64,000 nucleotides of DNA. Origin: Alphaproteobacteria bacterium. Its GTDB lineage: Bacteria > Pseudomonadota > Alphaproteobacteria > UBA828. Numbering within the stretch: the first letter of the stretch is position 1; every line of letters starts with the position of its first letter. This document shows positions 9,338 to 18,975 of this stretch, piece by piece. Position numbers and translations under genes: made by a program. The DNA is taken from contig JAJDUK010000045.1 of NCBI GenBank assembly GCA_022826665.1, positions 43,503 to 107,502 on the forward strand, in the 5' to 3' direction. Below the pieces are notes generated by a model, which saw only the letters and a program-made list of their open reading frames with translations, was not told where the DNA came from and did not search any database.

Positions 9338-9361
9338 GGTAATTCCGCTGGTAATTCCGCT
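9338..9361. repeat. Perfect 12-bp tandem repeat after rsmA
   Basis: GGTAATTCCGCT occurs twice head to tail immediately after the rsmA stop. The preceding GCGGTAATTCCGC can form a small stem, but there is no T tract. The remainder of the 167-base gap to the GNAT gene shows no gene or clear promoter. Confidence 0.7.
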
Positions 9362-9500
9362 TGCCAATGCGCCCGGCACGCCTTAGTCACCCTTTCATGC
9401 CACGCTGTTCTCGCGAGCGACGACGAGACCGCTGACACCGCGGCGCCATCGGCGCTGCGGCATCACCACCTTGCCCGTCCGTCGTCGAGAGCAGAGCGCC

Positions 9501-10016
9501 ATGCCCCCCATCCGTAAAGAGCGGCCGCAAGACGGCCCGGAGATCGAGTCCCTGCTGGACCGTGCCTTTGGCGCGGACCGTCATTCCCGCTCTTCCTACC
9601 GCCTGCGCGAAGGTATCGAGCCCGTGCACAGCCTCTGCCTCGTCGCCGAGGCCGAGGGCCGAATCCTCGGCACGATCCGGCACTGGCCTGTACGGATTGG
9701 CACAACGGGATCGGCGCTGTTACTCGGGCCGATTGCCGTGGACCCGCCCCAAGAGGGACGCGGAATCGGAGGACTACTAATCCGAACCGCACTCGATCGG
9801 GCTGCTGCGGAGGGACACACGGCCGCCGTCGCAGTGGGCGCGCAGGGTTATCTCGGCCGTTTCGGCTTCAAGAGCGCAGCGCGCTACGGGATCAACCTTC
9901 CTGGCCTCAAGCAATCCGGCCGACTGCTCGCTCTGGCGCTCGCTCCCGGCGCCCTCGACGGTGTGAAGGGTGCGATAGCGCGGGTCAGCCCTGAGGCGGC
10001 TTCGTGCCCACCGTGA
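9501..10016 (+). CDS. GNAT-family N-acetyltransferase
   Basis: A GNAT-fold acyltransferase of 171 aa from ATG 9501; the ORF track also allows TTG 9471. The acetyl-CoA loop is visible as PPQEGRGIGGLLIRTAL (about residues 85-100), preceded by the central strand LLLGPIAVDP. The acceptor is unknown; the family resembles general YhbS-like N-acetyltransferases. Its 3' end overlaps the 3' end of gmk on the opposite strand by 32 bases, so the pair is convergent with no terminator between. Confidence 0.8.
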   Translation: MPPIRKERPQDGPEIESLLDRAFGADRHSRSSYRLREGIEPVHSLCLVAEAEGRILGTIRHWPVRIGTTGSALLLGPIAVDPPQEGRGIGGLLIRTALDRAAAEGHTAAVAVGAQGYLGRFGFKSAARYGINLPGLKQSGRLLALALAPGALDGVKGAIARVSPEAASCPP

Positions 10017-10653
10017 GTTTGCCCACGAATTCCTCGAGTCCTTTCAGGCGACCCCGGCGCAGCCGCTCGGCGCGGAGGATGGATCGCACCTCTTCGACGG
10101 ACCGTTCGAGCGCGGTGTTGACCACCACGTAGTCGTACTCGTCGTAGTGGCTCATCTCGTCAGCGGCGCGGCTCATGCGTTCCGCGACCACGGCGGGCGT
10201 GTCCTGAGCGCGGCGCTTGAGTCGTTCTTCCAGCGCCTCCAGCGACGGCGGCAGGATGAAGATGCGGACCAGATCGCCCTGCACGGCCTCGGCAAGCTGC
10301 TGGCTGCCCTGCCAGTCGATGTCGAAGACGACATCGCGGCCGGCATCGAGCGCGCTTTCGACCGGGTCGCGGGCGGTGCCGTACCAGTGGCCGAACACCT
10401 CCGCGCATTCCAGGAACGCCCCGCGCACCCGCAGACGCGTGAACCCGGCCTCGTCGACGAAGTGATAGTCGCGGCCGTCCATCTCGTCCGGCCGCTTGGG
10501 CCGCGTCGTGTGCGAGACCGAGATTTCGACTCCGTCGCCTTCAAGCTCGACCAGGCGGCGGGTAATGGTCGTCTTGCCCGCACCAGAGGGTGAGGACAGC
10601 ACCAGCAGGAGGCCACGGCGCCCAAAGGCCGGATTGTCGGTGGAAACGCTCAC
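9985..10653 (-). CDS. gmk: Guanylate kinase
   Basis: A 222-aa enzyme that converts GMP and ATP to GDP and ADP in nucleotide salvage. The P-loop is SSPSGAGKTTI (about residues 18-28); the GMP-binding segment SVSHTTRPKRPDEMDGRDYHFV is intact, as is the lid region. It is the last gene of fabF-mltG-yicC-gmk; yicC ends three bases upstream, a pairing common in alphaproteobacteria. A C-terminal extension (GRLKGLEEFVGKLTVGTKPPQG) runs over the convergent acetyltransferase. Confidence 0.93.
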   Translation of the reverse strand: MSVSTDNPAFGRRGLLLVLSSPSGAGKTTITRRLVELEGDGVEISVSHTTRPKRPDEMDGRDYHFVDEAGFTRLRVRGAFLECAEVFGHWYGTARDPVESALDAGRDVVFDIDWQGSQQLAEAVQGDLVRIFILPPSLEALEERLKRRAQDTPAVVAERMSRAADEMSHYDEYDYVVVNTALERSVEEVRSILRAERLRRGRLKGLEEFVGKLTVGTKPPQG

Positions 10654-10656
10654 CGC

Positions 10657-11553
10657 CTACTCCACGTTCTGCGCCTGCTCGCGGAACTGGTCGATCGCGG
10701 CCTTGAGCGCGAGACCGACCTCCGTGAGCGCGGAGTGGGAGGCCTTGGAGCAGAGCGTATTGGCCTCCCGGTTGAATTCCTGGGCGAGAAAATCCAGCTT
10801 GCGTCCGACAGCACCCCCCTCCTGCAGATGACGTGCCGCCGCTGCGCAGTGGGACTTGAGCCGGTCGATCTCCTCGGTCACGTCGATCTTGACGGCGAGG
10901 AGCGCGAGCTCCGTTGCCAACCGATCCTCGGGTACCCCTGAACCAGCACTGACCAAAGCTGCTACCTGCTCGCGTAATCGCTCGCCGAGGGCCTCCTGGC
11001 GCGTTGGCGCCAGCGCCTCGGCGCGTTGTGTCAGCGTCGTAATCTCCTCGATCCGGTCCGTCAGCGCGGCGGCGAGCGCAGTCCCCTCGGCCTGCCGATC
11101 GCGTACCAGCTCGGAGATTGCTTCGCCGAGCGTCGCCAGCATGGCGGTATCGTCTTGAGCGTCCCCCGCTTCGTCGGATTGGTCGGCCGTCTCGATCACA
11201 CCGCGCAGCGCGAGCATGCCGTCGAGGCGCGGCGGCGCGATGTCGTCCCGCCCATGATACTCCGCTGCAAGGGCGATCAACTCGTCGAGCCACACCCGGT
11301 TGACCCGCATGCCGGCAGCTTCCGGCGCCTGCGAGAGCCTGAGCCCCACCGTGACGTTGCCGCGCCGAAGTCGCGCGGACACCGCGCTTCGCACCGCCGG
11401 GTCGAGCCGCTCCATCCCCTGCGGCAGGCGGCAGCGGATATCCAACGCCCGCCCGTTGACGCTCTTGACCTCCCAGCTCCAGCCGGCAGCGCCATCGCTG
11501 CCGCTCGCCCGCGCAAAGCCGGTCATGCTGGAGATTGCGGCCATGTCCCCCAT
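10657..11553 (-). CDS. yicC: YicC/YloC family endoribonuclease
   Basis: A YicC/YloC protein (298 aa from ATG 11553). It begins MGDMAAISSMTGFARASG, and SSMTGFAR is the family's N-terminal signature. The C-terminal DUF1732 region is present (KLDFLAQEFNREANTLCSKA). The family is reported as an RNase affecting small RNAs and has been used as an RNA-decay adaptor. The ORF track start is GTG 11571, overlapping the mltG stop; GGAAGG seven bases before 11553 favours that ATG. It sits between mltG and gmk, the usual place. Confidence 0.88.
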   Translation of the reverse strand: MGDMAAISSMTGFARASGSDGAAGWSWEVKSVNGRALDIRCRLPQGMERLDPAVRSAVSARLRRGNVTVGLRLSQAPEAAGMRVNRVWLDELIALAAEYHGRDDIAPPRLDGMLALRGVIETADQSDEAGDAQDDTAMLATLGEAISELVRDRQAEGTALAAALTDRIEEITTLTQRAEALAPTRQEALGERLREQVAALVSAGSGVPEDRLATELALLAVKIDVTEEIDRLKSHCAAAARHLQEGGAVGRKLDFLAQEFNREANTLCSKASHSALTEVGLALKAAIDQFREQAQNVE

Positions 11554-11570
11554 CGACGCGCCTTCCGCCA

Positions 11571-12566
11571 CTACTTCTTTGCCTTGGCCCGCTTCGCACG
11601 CCAGCGCGCGACGTTGCGGTTGTGCTCATCCAGGGTCTTCGCGAACGCATGCCCGCCGGAGCCGTCGGCAACGAAGTAGAGCGCGTCGGTCTCAGCCGGG
11701 TTCAGGACTGAGGCAAGCGCCGCGCGCCCCGGATTGGCGATGGGGCCCGGCGGCAGACCCTTGTTGCGGTACGTGTTGTAAGGGCTCTCGATCCAGAGGT
11801 CGGCGCGTCTGAGCGCGCGTCCCAACGGCTTCTTGCCGCCGGTCAATGCGTAAATCACGGTCGGGTCGGCCTGCAGCCGCATGCCCTGCCTGAGCCGGTT
11901 GTGGAAGACGCCGGCGATCACCGGCATTTCGTCGGCGACGCCGGTCTCCTTCTCGACCACGGACGCCAGCACCACAGCATCGTGCGCTTCGTCGAGGCCA
12001 ACCGCCGGATCGCGGGCCGCCCATAGCTCGTCGACGAGGCGCGCCATGGCCCGCTGCATCCGCTCGATGAGGACGGCGCGGTTGTCCCCGAGCGCATAGT
12101 GATAGGTCTCGGGCAGGAGCGAGCCTTCTTCGGGCACCTTCAGGATCTCGCCTTCGAGCCCCGGCGCGGCGCGGACCGCGGCCACGACCTCGGCGCTGGT
12201 CATGCCCTCGGTAACGGTGAGCCGATGCACGACGGTCTTGCCCGCGACCAGCTTCTCCATCACGCCGCGCGGTGTGACCAGCGCCTCGAACACGTACTCG
12301 CCGGCCTTGAGCGCGTGCTGCTTGTCCTCGATCCAGAGGCCCGCGACGAAGAGCAACGGATCGTCGATGACCCCTGCCTCCTCCAGCGCATCGGCGATGT
12401 CGAAGGCACTCAGCCCTTGGGGCAGGACCACGGTGTGCTCGGCGCGTGCGGGCCCCGGCGTGTCGAACTGGCTGTGGACGTAGAGCCAACCTGCGATCGC
12501 GAGGACGACGGCGAGACCCACCACGACCGCCACGCCTGTGAGCGGCCATAGGAGGGCGCGCCTCAT
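11571..12566 (-). CDS. mltG: Endolytic peptidoglycan transglycosylase MltG
   Basis: A 331-aa YceG-family enzyme that cleaves nascent glycan strands at the inner membrane and may set strand length. It has one N-terminal membrane anchor (residues 8-30), a LysM-like segment and the catalytic-glutamate motif VVEKETGV (residues 203-210). The family hallmarks IAGVFHNRL, LQADPTVIY and NTY...GLPPGPI follow. fabF ends 11 bases upstream, so it is co-transcribed with fatty-acid genes, a common link. Confidence 0.93.
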   Translation of the reverse strand: MRRALLWPLTGVAVVVGLAVVLAIAGWLYVHSQFDTPGPARAEHTVVLPQGLSAFDIADALEEAGVIDDPLLFVAGLWIEDKQHALKAGEYVFEALVTPRGVMEKLVAGKTVVHRLTVTEGMTSAEVVAAVRAAPGLEGEILKVPEEGSLLPETYHYALGDNRAVLIERMQRAMARLVDELWAARDPAVGLDEAHDAVVLASVVEKETGVADEMPVIAGVFHNRLRQGMRLQADPTVIYALTGGKKPLGRALRRADLWIESPYNTYRNKGLPPGPIANPGRAALASVLNPAETDALYFVADGSGGHAFAKTLDEHNRNVARWRAKRAKAKK

Positions 12567-12577
12567 CGCCCGCCGCG

Positions 12578-13855
<1,278 letters not shown>

Positions 13856-13924
13856 TCACTGCTCTCCAGCTATCGGGGTCTCGCGCAGGCGGTATCTGCG
13901 CCATCGGCCCCTCTGGCCGCCCCG

Positions 13925-14164
13925 TCAGGTGATCTGCTCGATGTGGTCGATGGCGTCCTTCACCGTGAGGATTTTCTCGGCGGCGTCATCGGGTATTTCG
14001 CAGCCGAACTCCTCCTCGAAGGCCATCACGAGCTCGACCGTATCGAGACTGTCCGCACCGAGATCGTCGATGAAGCTCGCATTCTCGGTCACCTTTTCCT
14101 CTTCGATGCCAAGGTGATCGACGACGATCTTCTTGACGCGCGCGGCGATATCGTTATCGCTCAT
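13925..14164 (-). CDS. acpP: Acyl carrier protein
   Basis: A 79-aa acidic four-helix protein whose Ser39 in [11 protein letters not shown] receives phosphopantetheine; it carries growing acyl chains between Fab enzymes. The start is supported by GAGGGAAGG ahead of the ATG. It is separated from fabG by an EamA transporter on the other strand, so it must have its own promoter in 14165-14366. It is probably strongly expressed, like acpP elsewhere. Confidence 0.96.
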   Translation of the reverse strand: MSDNDIAARVKKIVVDHLGIEEEKVTENASFIDDLGADSLDTVELVMAFEEEFGCEIPDDAAEKILTVKDAIDHIEQIT

Positions 14165-14366
14165 GTAACCTTCCCTCGTCGGACTGCGTGAACGGCTACG
14201 CCGGTCTCAACCGGCGGACGGCGGCCCCGCGCGGCTCCCGAATCGCAAGCGGACCGTGCCGCGCGGACGGTCGGACGCGGCGCTAGGTAACACATTTCTT
14301 GGCGATACTCCATACGCTCGGAAGACGGTGCCGGTACGAGCGCAAATTCAAGTCTGATGCCGGCCT
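14165..14366 (-). promoter_or_regulatory. acpP leader/divergent spacer with a hairpin
   Basis: This 200-base spacer separates acpP (-) from the EamA gene (+) and must hold promoters for both. A perfect 6-bp hairpin GCCGGT-CTCA-ACCGGC occupies 14200-14215 inside the acpP leader. I found no -35/-10 pair close to consensus on either strand. The 83-aa ORF in the track here (14161-14412) looks like a random frame. Confidence 0.3.
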
Positions 14367-14411
14367 GTGAGCCATGAGAGAAGCACCGAATCCACCGTCG
14401 CGTACCCGGCA

Positions 14412-15311
14412 ATGAGCGATCAACAGACCGAATCGAGCGCCATTCCCGGACGCGGGCCGGTGCTCCTGGGCTCGGCGCTCGTGGCTGCCGCAGGCTTGAT
14501 GTTCGCCCTCGCCGGCATGGGCATCAAGATGGCGGAGGAGAGCCTTTCCAGCTTCGAGGTGCTGTTCTGGCGCAACGTGCTGAGCCTTGCGATCCTCACA
14601 CCCTGGGTCATCCGGCACTGGCCCGGATCGATGCGTCCGGCGCATCGCGGGCTCATGGCGATGCGGGGGATCGCCTTGGTGGCGGCTCTGCTCTGCTACT
14701 ACCACGCGGTCAGCGTGCTCCCGCTCGCCGAGGCGGTGCTGCTCAACTTCAGCTCGCCCATCTTCGTGCCCGTCTTGGGTTTTCTGCTGTTCCATTTCGC
14801 GCTCGACGGCCGGGTGCTGGCGGCGGTGCTGATCGGCTTCGCGGGCGTTGCCCTGATCCTCAAGCCGGGAACGGAGTTCTTTCAGTTCGCGGCCCTGATC
14901 GGGCTTGCATCCGGCGTGCTGGGCGGGCTCTCCGCCGTCGCGATCTGGCGCATGCCGGCGGACGAGGACCCGTTCCGCATCGCCGTCTACTTCGCGCTGA
15001 TCGGCATTCTGGTCACGCTCACACCGGTGCTGATGAACCCGACCGTGCCACCGGCCGAGGCCTGGCCCGGTCTGATCATGCTGGGCGTGTTCTCGACCGC
15101 CGCCCACGTCCTCTTCGCGAAGGGCTGCCTGATCGCGCCGACCGACCGGGTCGGCACCTTCATCTACACCTCGGTGGTCTTCGCCGCCGTCTTCGGCTGG
15201 CTCTTCTGGGGCGAGGACGTGGACTGGCTCATGGGAGGCGGCGCGGTGCTGATCGTGGTGGCCGGCGTGCTCGCCATCCGCGCCGGAAAACCCGCCCGCA
15301 AGCAAATTTAG
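14412..15311 (+). CDS. EamA/DMT-family inner-membrane transporter
   Basis: A drug/metabolite-transporter protein of 299 aa from ATG 14412, or 314 aa from GTG 14367. Two EamA repeats supply ten hydrophobic helices; repeat one is LMFALAGMGIKMAEE...LNFSSPIFVPVLGFLL, repeat two GVFSTAAHVLFAKGCLIAPTDRVG. Members export or import small metabolites, with substrate not predictable. It lies on the opposite strand between fabG and acpP, breaking a cluster that is otherwise collinear. Its stop overlaps the fabG stop by four bases. Confidence 0.87.
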   Translation: MSDQQTESSAIPGRGPVLLGSALVAAAGLMFALAGMGIKMAEESLSSFEVLFWRNVLSLAILTPWVIRHWPGSMRPAHRGLMAMRGIALVAALLCYYHAVSVLPLAEAVLLNFSSPIFVPVLGFLLFHFALDGRVLAAVLIGFAGVALILKPGTEFFQFAALIGLASGVLGGLSAVAIWRMPADEDPFRIAVYFALIGILVTLTPVLMNPTVPPAEAWPGLIMLGVFSTAAHVLFAKGCLIAPTDRVGTFIYTSVVFAAVFGWLFWGEDVDWLMGGGAVLIVVAGVLAIRAGKPARKQI

Positions 15312-16045
15312 ATCATGGCCATGCCGCCGTTGACGTGGAGCGTCTGCCCGGTGACGTAGCGGGCCTCCTCGCTCGCGAGATAGACGCAGGCAGCGGCCAC
15401 GTCGCTCCCGTCACCGAAGCGCCCGGCCGGGATCGCGCCGAGCAGCGCCTCCTTCTGCGCGTCCGCCAGCGCATCGGTCATCGCCGTCTCGATAAAGCCG
15501 GGGGCGACGCAGTTGGCGGTGACGCCCCGCGCGGCCGCCTCGGCGGCGAGCGCCTTCACCATGCCGGCGAGGCCGGCCTTGGACGCCGCATAGTTCGCCT
15601 GCCCGGCGTTGCCGGTCGTCCCCACCACCGAGGTGATGAAGATGAGCCGCCCCCAGCGCTGGCGAATCATGCCGCGCAGACAGGCGCGGGCAAGCACGAA
15701 ACCAGCGCTGAGATTGACCTCCAGCACCTCCTGCCAGTCCTCGTCCTTCATGCGGAGCGCGAGCCCGTCGCGGGTGATGCCGCCGCAATGCACCAGGATG
15801 GCGGGCGCGCCCAGCGCCTCCGCCGCCCGTTCGGGCAGCGTCGCTAAAGCGTCGCGGTCGGCCAAGTCGCAGGGCACCGCTTGCGCACCCTCGCCGAGCT
15901 TCGACGCGAGCGCCTCAAGCGCCTCGACGCGCCGGGCGGAGAGTGCGACTGCCGCGCCCTGGGCGTGCAGGGCCTCGGCGATGGCGCTGCCGATGCCACC
16001 CGACGCGCCCGTGACCAGCGCCACCTTTCCCGACAAATCGAACAT
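15308..16045 (-). CDS. fabG: 3-oxoacyl-ACP reductase FabG
   Basis: A 245-aa short-chain dehydrogenase that reduces 3-ketoacyl-ACP with NADPH. The TGASGGIG cofactor loop (residues 12-19) and the catalytic Ser139, Tyr152 and Lys156 (NYAASKAG) are present. One oddity: the usual NNAG segment reads VHCGGI (85-90). Its place right after fabD (35-base gap) supports FabG over other SDRs. It ends convergently against the EamA gene and is separated from acpP by it. Confidence 0.93.
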   Translation of the reverse strand: MFDLSGKVALVTGASGGIGSAIAEALHAQGAAVALSARRVEALEALASKLGEGAQAVPCDLADRDALATLPERAAEALGAPAILVHCGGITRDGLALRMKDEDWQEVLEVNLSAGFVLARACLRGMIRQRWGRLIFITSVVGTTGNAGQANYAASKAGLAGMVKALAAEAAARGVTANCVAPGFIETAMTDALADAQKEALLGAIPAGRFGDGSDVAAACVYLASEEARYVTGQTLHVNGGMAMI

Positions 16046-16080
16046 CCCTCGCCGCTCCCTGTTGCCGCTGCCCGCCGCGC

Positions 16081-17025
16081 CTAAGCCGAGCTTTCCAAGA
16101 GGGCCTCGACATCCGCGACCGCGCCGACTGCGCTCGCGCTCAAGCTCCGGTCGATGCGCCGCGCAAGCCCGGTGAGCACCTTGCCGGCGCCGACCTCGAT
16201 CAGCGTATCCACGCCCTCGCTCGCCATATGAAGCACGCTCTCACGCCAGCGCACCATCGCCGTCACCTGGCGCACCAGCAGCGCCGGCACGTCGGTAGCC
16301 TCGTGCACCGGGCAAGCGGTCACGTTGGAGACCACAGGCACGGCCAGCGGACTGAAGGAAACGGTCTCGAACGCCGCCGCCATGGTCTCAGCCGCGGGGT
16401 TGAGCAGCGGCGAGTGGAACGGCGCGCTCACCGGCAGCATCACAGCGCGCTTGACGCCGTGCTCCGGCGCGAGCGCCACCGCGCGTTCCACCGCCGACGC
16501 GGCACCGCTGACCACGACCTGGCCGGGCGCGTTGTCGTTGCCGATGACGCAGACCTCGCCCTCGGCCACCGCCTGGGCGATGGTCTCGGCCTGCGCGAGA
16601 TCGGCGCCGAGCAGCGCGGCCATGGCGCCGGCGCCAACCGGGACCGCCTGTTGCATGGCTTCGCCCCGCAGGCGCAGCAGTCGCGCCGCATCGCCCAGCG
16701 CCAGGCAGCCCGCAGCGGCGAGCGCCGTGTATTCGCCCAGCGAATGGCCGGCGACGAAGGCCGCCCGATCGGACAGCCGCCAGTCGCCTTCGTCCTCCAG
16801 CGCGCGAATGACCGCGACCGAGACCGCCATGAGCGCGGGCTGCGCGTTTCGCGTGAGCGTGAGATCGCTCTCCTCGCCTCCGAAGATGAGCCGCGAGAGA
16901 GGCTCGCCAAGCGCCTCATCCACCTCCTGAAACACGGCGCGGGCAGCCGGAAAGGCATCGTGCAGGTCCCGGCCCATGCCGACCTGCTGCGAGCCCTGTC
17001 CGGGAAAGATGATGGCCGTTGTCAT
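16081..17025 (-). CDS. fabD: Malonyl-CoA:ACP transacylase FabD
   Basis: A 314-aa enzyme that loads malonate onto ACP. Nucleophile Ser95 is in GHSLGEYTAL, His204 in SAPFHSPLL, and the N-terminal PGQGSQQVGMG is typical. It is first in the minus-strand fab genes; fabG follows. It is divergent from rpsF, and a TTGACA element in the shared spacer is a likely fabD promoter component. Confidence 0.95.
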   Translation of the reverse strand: MTTAIIFPGQGSQQVGMGRDLHDAFPAARAVFQEVDEALGEPLSRLIFGGEESDLTLTRNAQPALMAVSVAVIRALEDEGDWRLSDRAAFVAGHSLGEYTALAAAGCLALGDAARLLRLRGEAMQQAVPVGAGAMAALLGADLAQAETIAQAVAEGEVCVIGNDNAPGQVVVSGAASAVERAVALAPEHGVKRAVMLPVSAPFHSPLLNPAAETMAAAFETVSFSPLAVPVVSNVTACPVHEATDVPALLVRQVTAMVRWRESVLHMASEGVDTLIEVGAGKVLTGLARRIDRSLSASAVGAVADVEALLESSA

Positions 17026-17068
17026 GTGGGAGACTCTTGCGCTTTCGCGACCCCAACGCGCCCGCCGC

Positions 17069-17146
17069 TACTGACCACGCAGCCTGAGACCTGTCAAGCG
17101 AACCGGCCGCGGCACCGCTTGCGATGCAAGAATGATGATGTATAGT
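17069..17146. promoter_or_regulatory. Divergent promoter region fabD / rpsF
   Basis: On the minus strand TTGACA (17092-17097) lies 17 bases from a poor -10, TCAGTA (17069-17074), facing fabD. On the plus strand TTGCGA (17119-17124) and TATAGT (17141-17146) are separated by 16 bases and face rpsF. The rpsF leader of about 80 nt can form a GC-rich stem (GCCGCC...GGGCGGC) that could be an S6:S18 autoregulatory site; that is a guess. Confidence 0.55.
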
Positions 17147-17232
17147 CCGCCGCCTGGGTCTGACGCCCTGCCGGAGAGCGGGGCGGGCGGCCTGTTACGC
17201 GCCGCGACCGACACTCAGGAGAACAGCGCCGC

Positions 17233-17829
17233 ATGCCGCTCTATGAGAGCACATTTATCGCGCGTCCCGACATCTCGTCCCAGCAGGTGGACGGCCTTGC
17301 CGAGCAGTTCCGCGAGATCTTGACGGAGGCCGGCGGCGAGATCGCCAAGACCGAGTATTGGGGGCTGCGCAGCCTTGCGTACCGCATCAAGAAGAACCGC
17401 AAGGGCCACTATTACTTCATGAACATCGATGCGCCGCCGGAAGCGATTTCCGCGATGGAGCACACGATGCGCATCAACGAGGACGTCATCCGCTACCTGA
17501 CGGTGCGGGTCGACGAGCACGACCCCAATCCGGCGCCGCTCACCCAGTCGCGCGGGCGCGGACGCGATGGCCGCGGAGGCCGCGGAGGCCGGTGGGAGGG
17601 CCGCCGCCGGGACGACGACGGCGAGGGCCGGCGCCGCGAGGGCGATGGCGAACGGGGCGAGCGTCCGGCGCGCCAGGACGCTGCGCCGGCTGCCGATGCA
17701 AGCGCCAAGGAGGCCGCGAGTGAGACCCCCGCGAGTGAGACCCCCGCGAGCGAGACCCCTGTAAGCGAGGCGCCGAGCAGCGGCGAGAGCACGGCGGACA
17801 GCGGCGCCGAGGAGAAAAGCGATGGCTGA
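17233..17829 (+). CDS. rpsF: 30S ribosomal protein bS6 with long low-complexity tail
   Basis: The first 95 or so residues are bS6 ([20 protein letters not shown]...[21 protein letters not shown]), a small-subunit protein that binds with bS18 on the platform. The protein is 198 aa; about half is extension, first Arg/Gly/Asp-rich ([17 protein letters not shown]), then acidic/Ala with a 15-bp tandem repeat giving ASETP x3 and VSEAP. Alphaproteobacterial S6 often has a tail, but this is long. AGGAG precedes the start, and rpsR overlaps the 3' end by eight bases. Confidence 0.94.
   Translation: MPLYESTFIARPDISSQQVDGLAEQFREILTEAGGEIAKTEYWGLRSLAYRIKKNRKGHYYFMNIDAPPEAISAMEHTMRINEDVIRYLTVRVDEHDPNPAPLTQSRGRGRDGRGGRGGRWEGRRRDDDGEGRRREGDGERGERPARQDAAPAADASAKEAASETPASETPASETPVSEAPSSGESTADSGAEEKSDG
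17716..17775 (+). repeat. 15-bp tandem repeat, four units, in the rpsF tail
   Basis: Units GCGAGTGAGACCCCC (x2), GCGAGCGAGACCCCT and GTAAGCGAGGCGCCG occupy consecutive 15-base steps and encode [20 protein letters not shown]. The repeat stays in frame, so copy-number change would lengthen or shorten the S6 tail by five residues. Confidence 0.9.
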
Positions 17830-18208
17830 AGGCGAACGGACCGAGGGCAGCGCGCCGCCCGCCGGTGCAAGCCGACCGGCACCAGCCGGCGACGGCCGCA
17901 GGCAGCATCCCTTCGGCGGACCGCGCCACGGCGGTGGTCCGGGTGGTGGCCGAGGCGGTGGGGGCGTTCCCATGGTCTCGTTCCCGAGACGGCCGTTCTT
18001 CCGCCGCAAGAAGTCGTGCCCCTTCAGCGGACCCAACGCGCCCAAGATCGACTATCGGGACGTGAAGCTGCTTCAGCGCTTCCTCTCCGAGCGGGGCAAG
18101 ATCGTGCCGAGCCGCATCACGGCAGTTTCGGCCAAGAAGCAGCGGGAGCTCGCGCGGGCGATCAAGCGCGCGCGCCACCTGGCGCTGCTGCCCTACGTCA
18201 TCAAATAG
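17822..18208 (+). CDS. rpsR: 30S ribosomal protein bS18 with Gly-rich N-terminal extension
   Basis: The conserved bS18 core begins near residue 54 ([25 protein letters not shown]) and ends [11 protein letters not shown]. The 128-aa ORF from ATG 17822 adds a 50-residue Gly/Pro/Arg-rich N-terminus ([15 protein letters not shown]). GAGGAG seven bases before 17822 and overlap with the rpsF stop support this start. An internal ATG at 17972 preceded by GGGGG would give the usual 78-aa length, so both are possible. It partners S6 on the 30S platform. Confidence 0.93.
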   Translation: MAEGERTEGSAPPAGASRPAPAGDGRRQHPFGGPRHGGGPGGGRGGGGVPMVSFPRRPFFRRKKSCPFSGPNAPKIDYRDVKLLQRFLSERGKIVPSRITAVSAKKQRELARAIKRARHLALLPYVIK

Positions 18209-18270
18209 ACAGGTCGTCGCTCGGCACGGGTATTCCGGCCTGGGCGATTCGCCAAGCGGGGAACAGGGGC

Positions 18271-18960
18271 ATGGAAGTCATCTTGCTCGAGAGGATCGAG
18301 AAGCTCGGCGGGATGGGCGATATCGTCGGGGTGAAGGACGGCTACGCCCGCAACTTCTTGCTCCCCCGCAAGAAGGCCCTTCGCGCCACGCCCGAGAACA
18401 TGCAGCGCTTCGAGCGGGAGCGCGAGGCGCTGGAGCAGCTCAACAGCGACCGGCGCGATGCGGCCAGCTCTGCCGCGATCCGGCTGGAGGGCGAGAGCAT
18501 CATCCTCATCCGCCAGGCGAGCGACACGCTGCAACTCTACGGCTCCGTCAGCGCGCGTGATATCGCCGAGGCGATGGCCGAGCGCGGCGCTGAGGTCCGG
18601 CGCCAGCAGGTGCGTCTGGACCGCCCGATCAAGGCGCTCGGCGTCCACGACGTGCGGATCGCGCTCCATCCGGAGGTCACGGTGACAGTCAAGGTCAACG
18701 TCGCCCGCTCGCCCGAGGAAGCGGAGATTCAGGCCCGCGGCGGCACCATCCTCGATGAGGCGGAGGACGAGGCAGACGAAGCCGCAGAGGGCGAGGCCAC
18801 GGACGCGGACGCGCCGGCAGACGACGCACCCGATACGGCGGATGCCGGCGAGGCAACGGAGCCATCCGAAGCCGCTGGCGAATCAACCGAATCAGCCGAA
18901 AGTGCCGGTAACGCGGACAGTCCCTCGGAGGAAGACACGGCCGGCGCCCAGGCCGAATAA
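18271..18960 (+). CDS. rplI: 50S ribosomal protein bL9 with acidic C-terminal tail
   Basis: The ORF track start (18016) lies inside rpsR. ATG 18271 after AACAGGGGC gives MEVILLERIEKLGGMGDIVGVKDGYARNFLLP, the bL9 N-domain that binds 23S rRNA. The C-domain ends near residue 150 and is followed by an unusual tail of about 75 residues rich in Asp, Glu, Ala and Ser (DEAEDEADEAAEGEATDADA). Total 229 aa against about 150 for E. coli. cfa starts 15 bases later. DUF2232, often found in this operon in alphaproteobacteria, is absent. Confidence 0.94.
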   Translation: MEVILLERIEKLGGMGDIVGVKDGYARNFLLPRKKALRATPENMQRFEREREALEQLNSDRRDAASSAAIRLEGESIILIRQASDTLQLYGSVSARDIAEAMAERGAEVRRQQVRLDRPIKALGVHDVRIALHPEVTVTVKVNVARSPEEAEIQARGGTILDEAEDEADEAAEGEATDADAPADDAPDTADAGEATEPSEAAGESTESAESAGNADSPSEEDTAGAQAE

Positions 18961-18975
18961 CCGAGGCCCCGTGCC

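Noticed and set aside
14161-14412. 83-aa minus-strand ORF upstream of acpP
   Set aside because: Overlaps the acpP start, has no family resemblance, and the region is needed for promoters.
17560-17780. Repeats in rpsF considered as a CRISPR array
   Set aside because: Units are 15 bp, contiguous, without spacers, and in frame with a protein tail.
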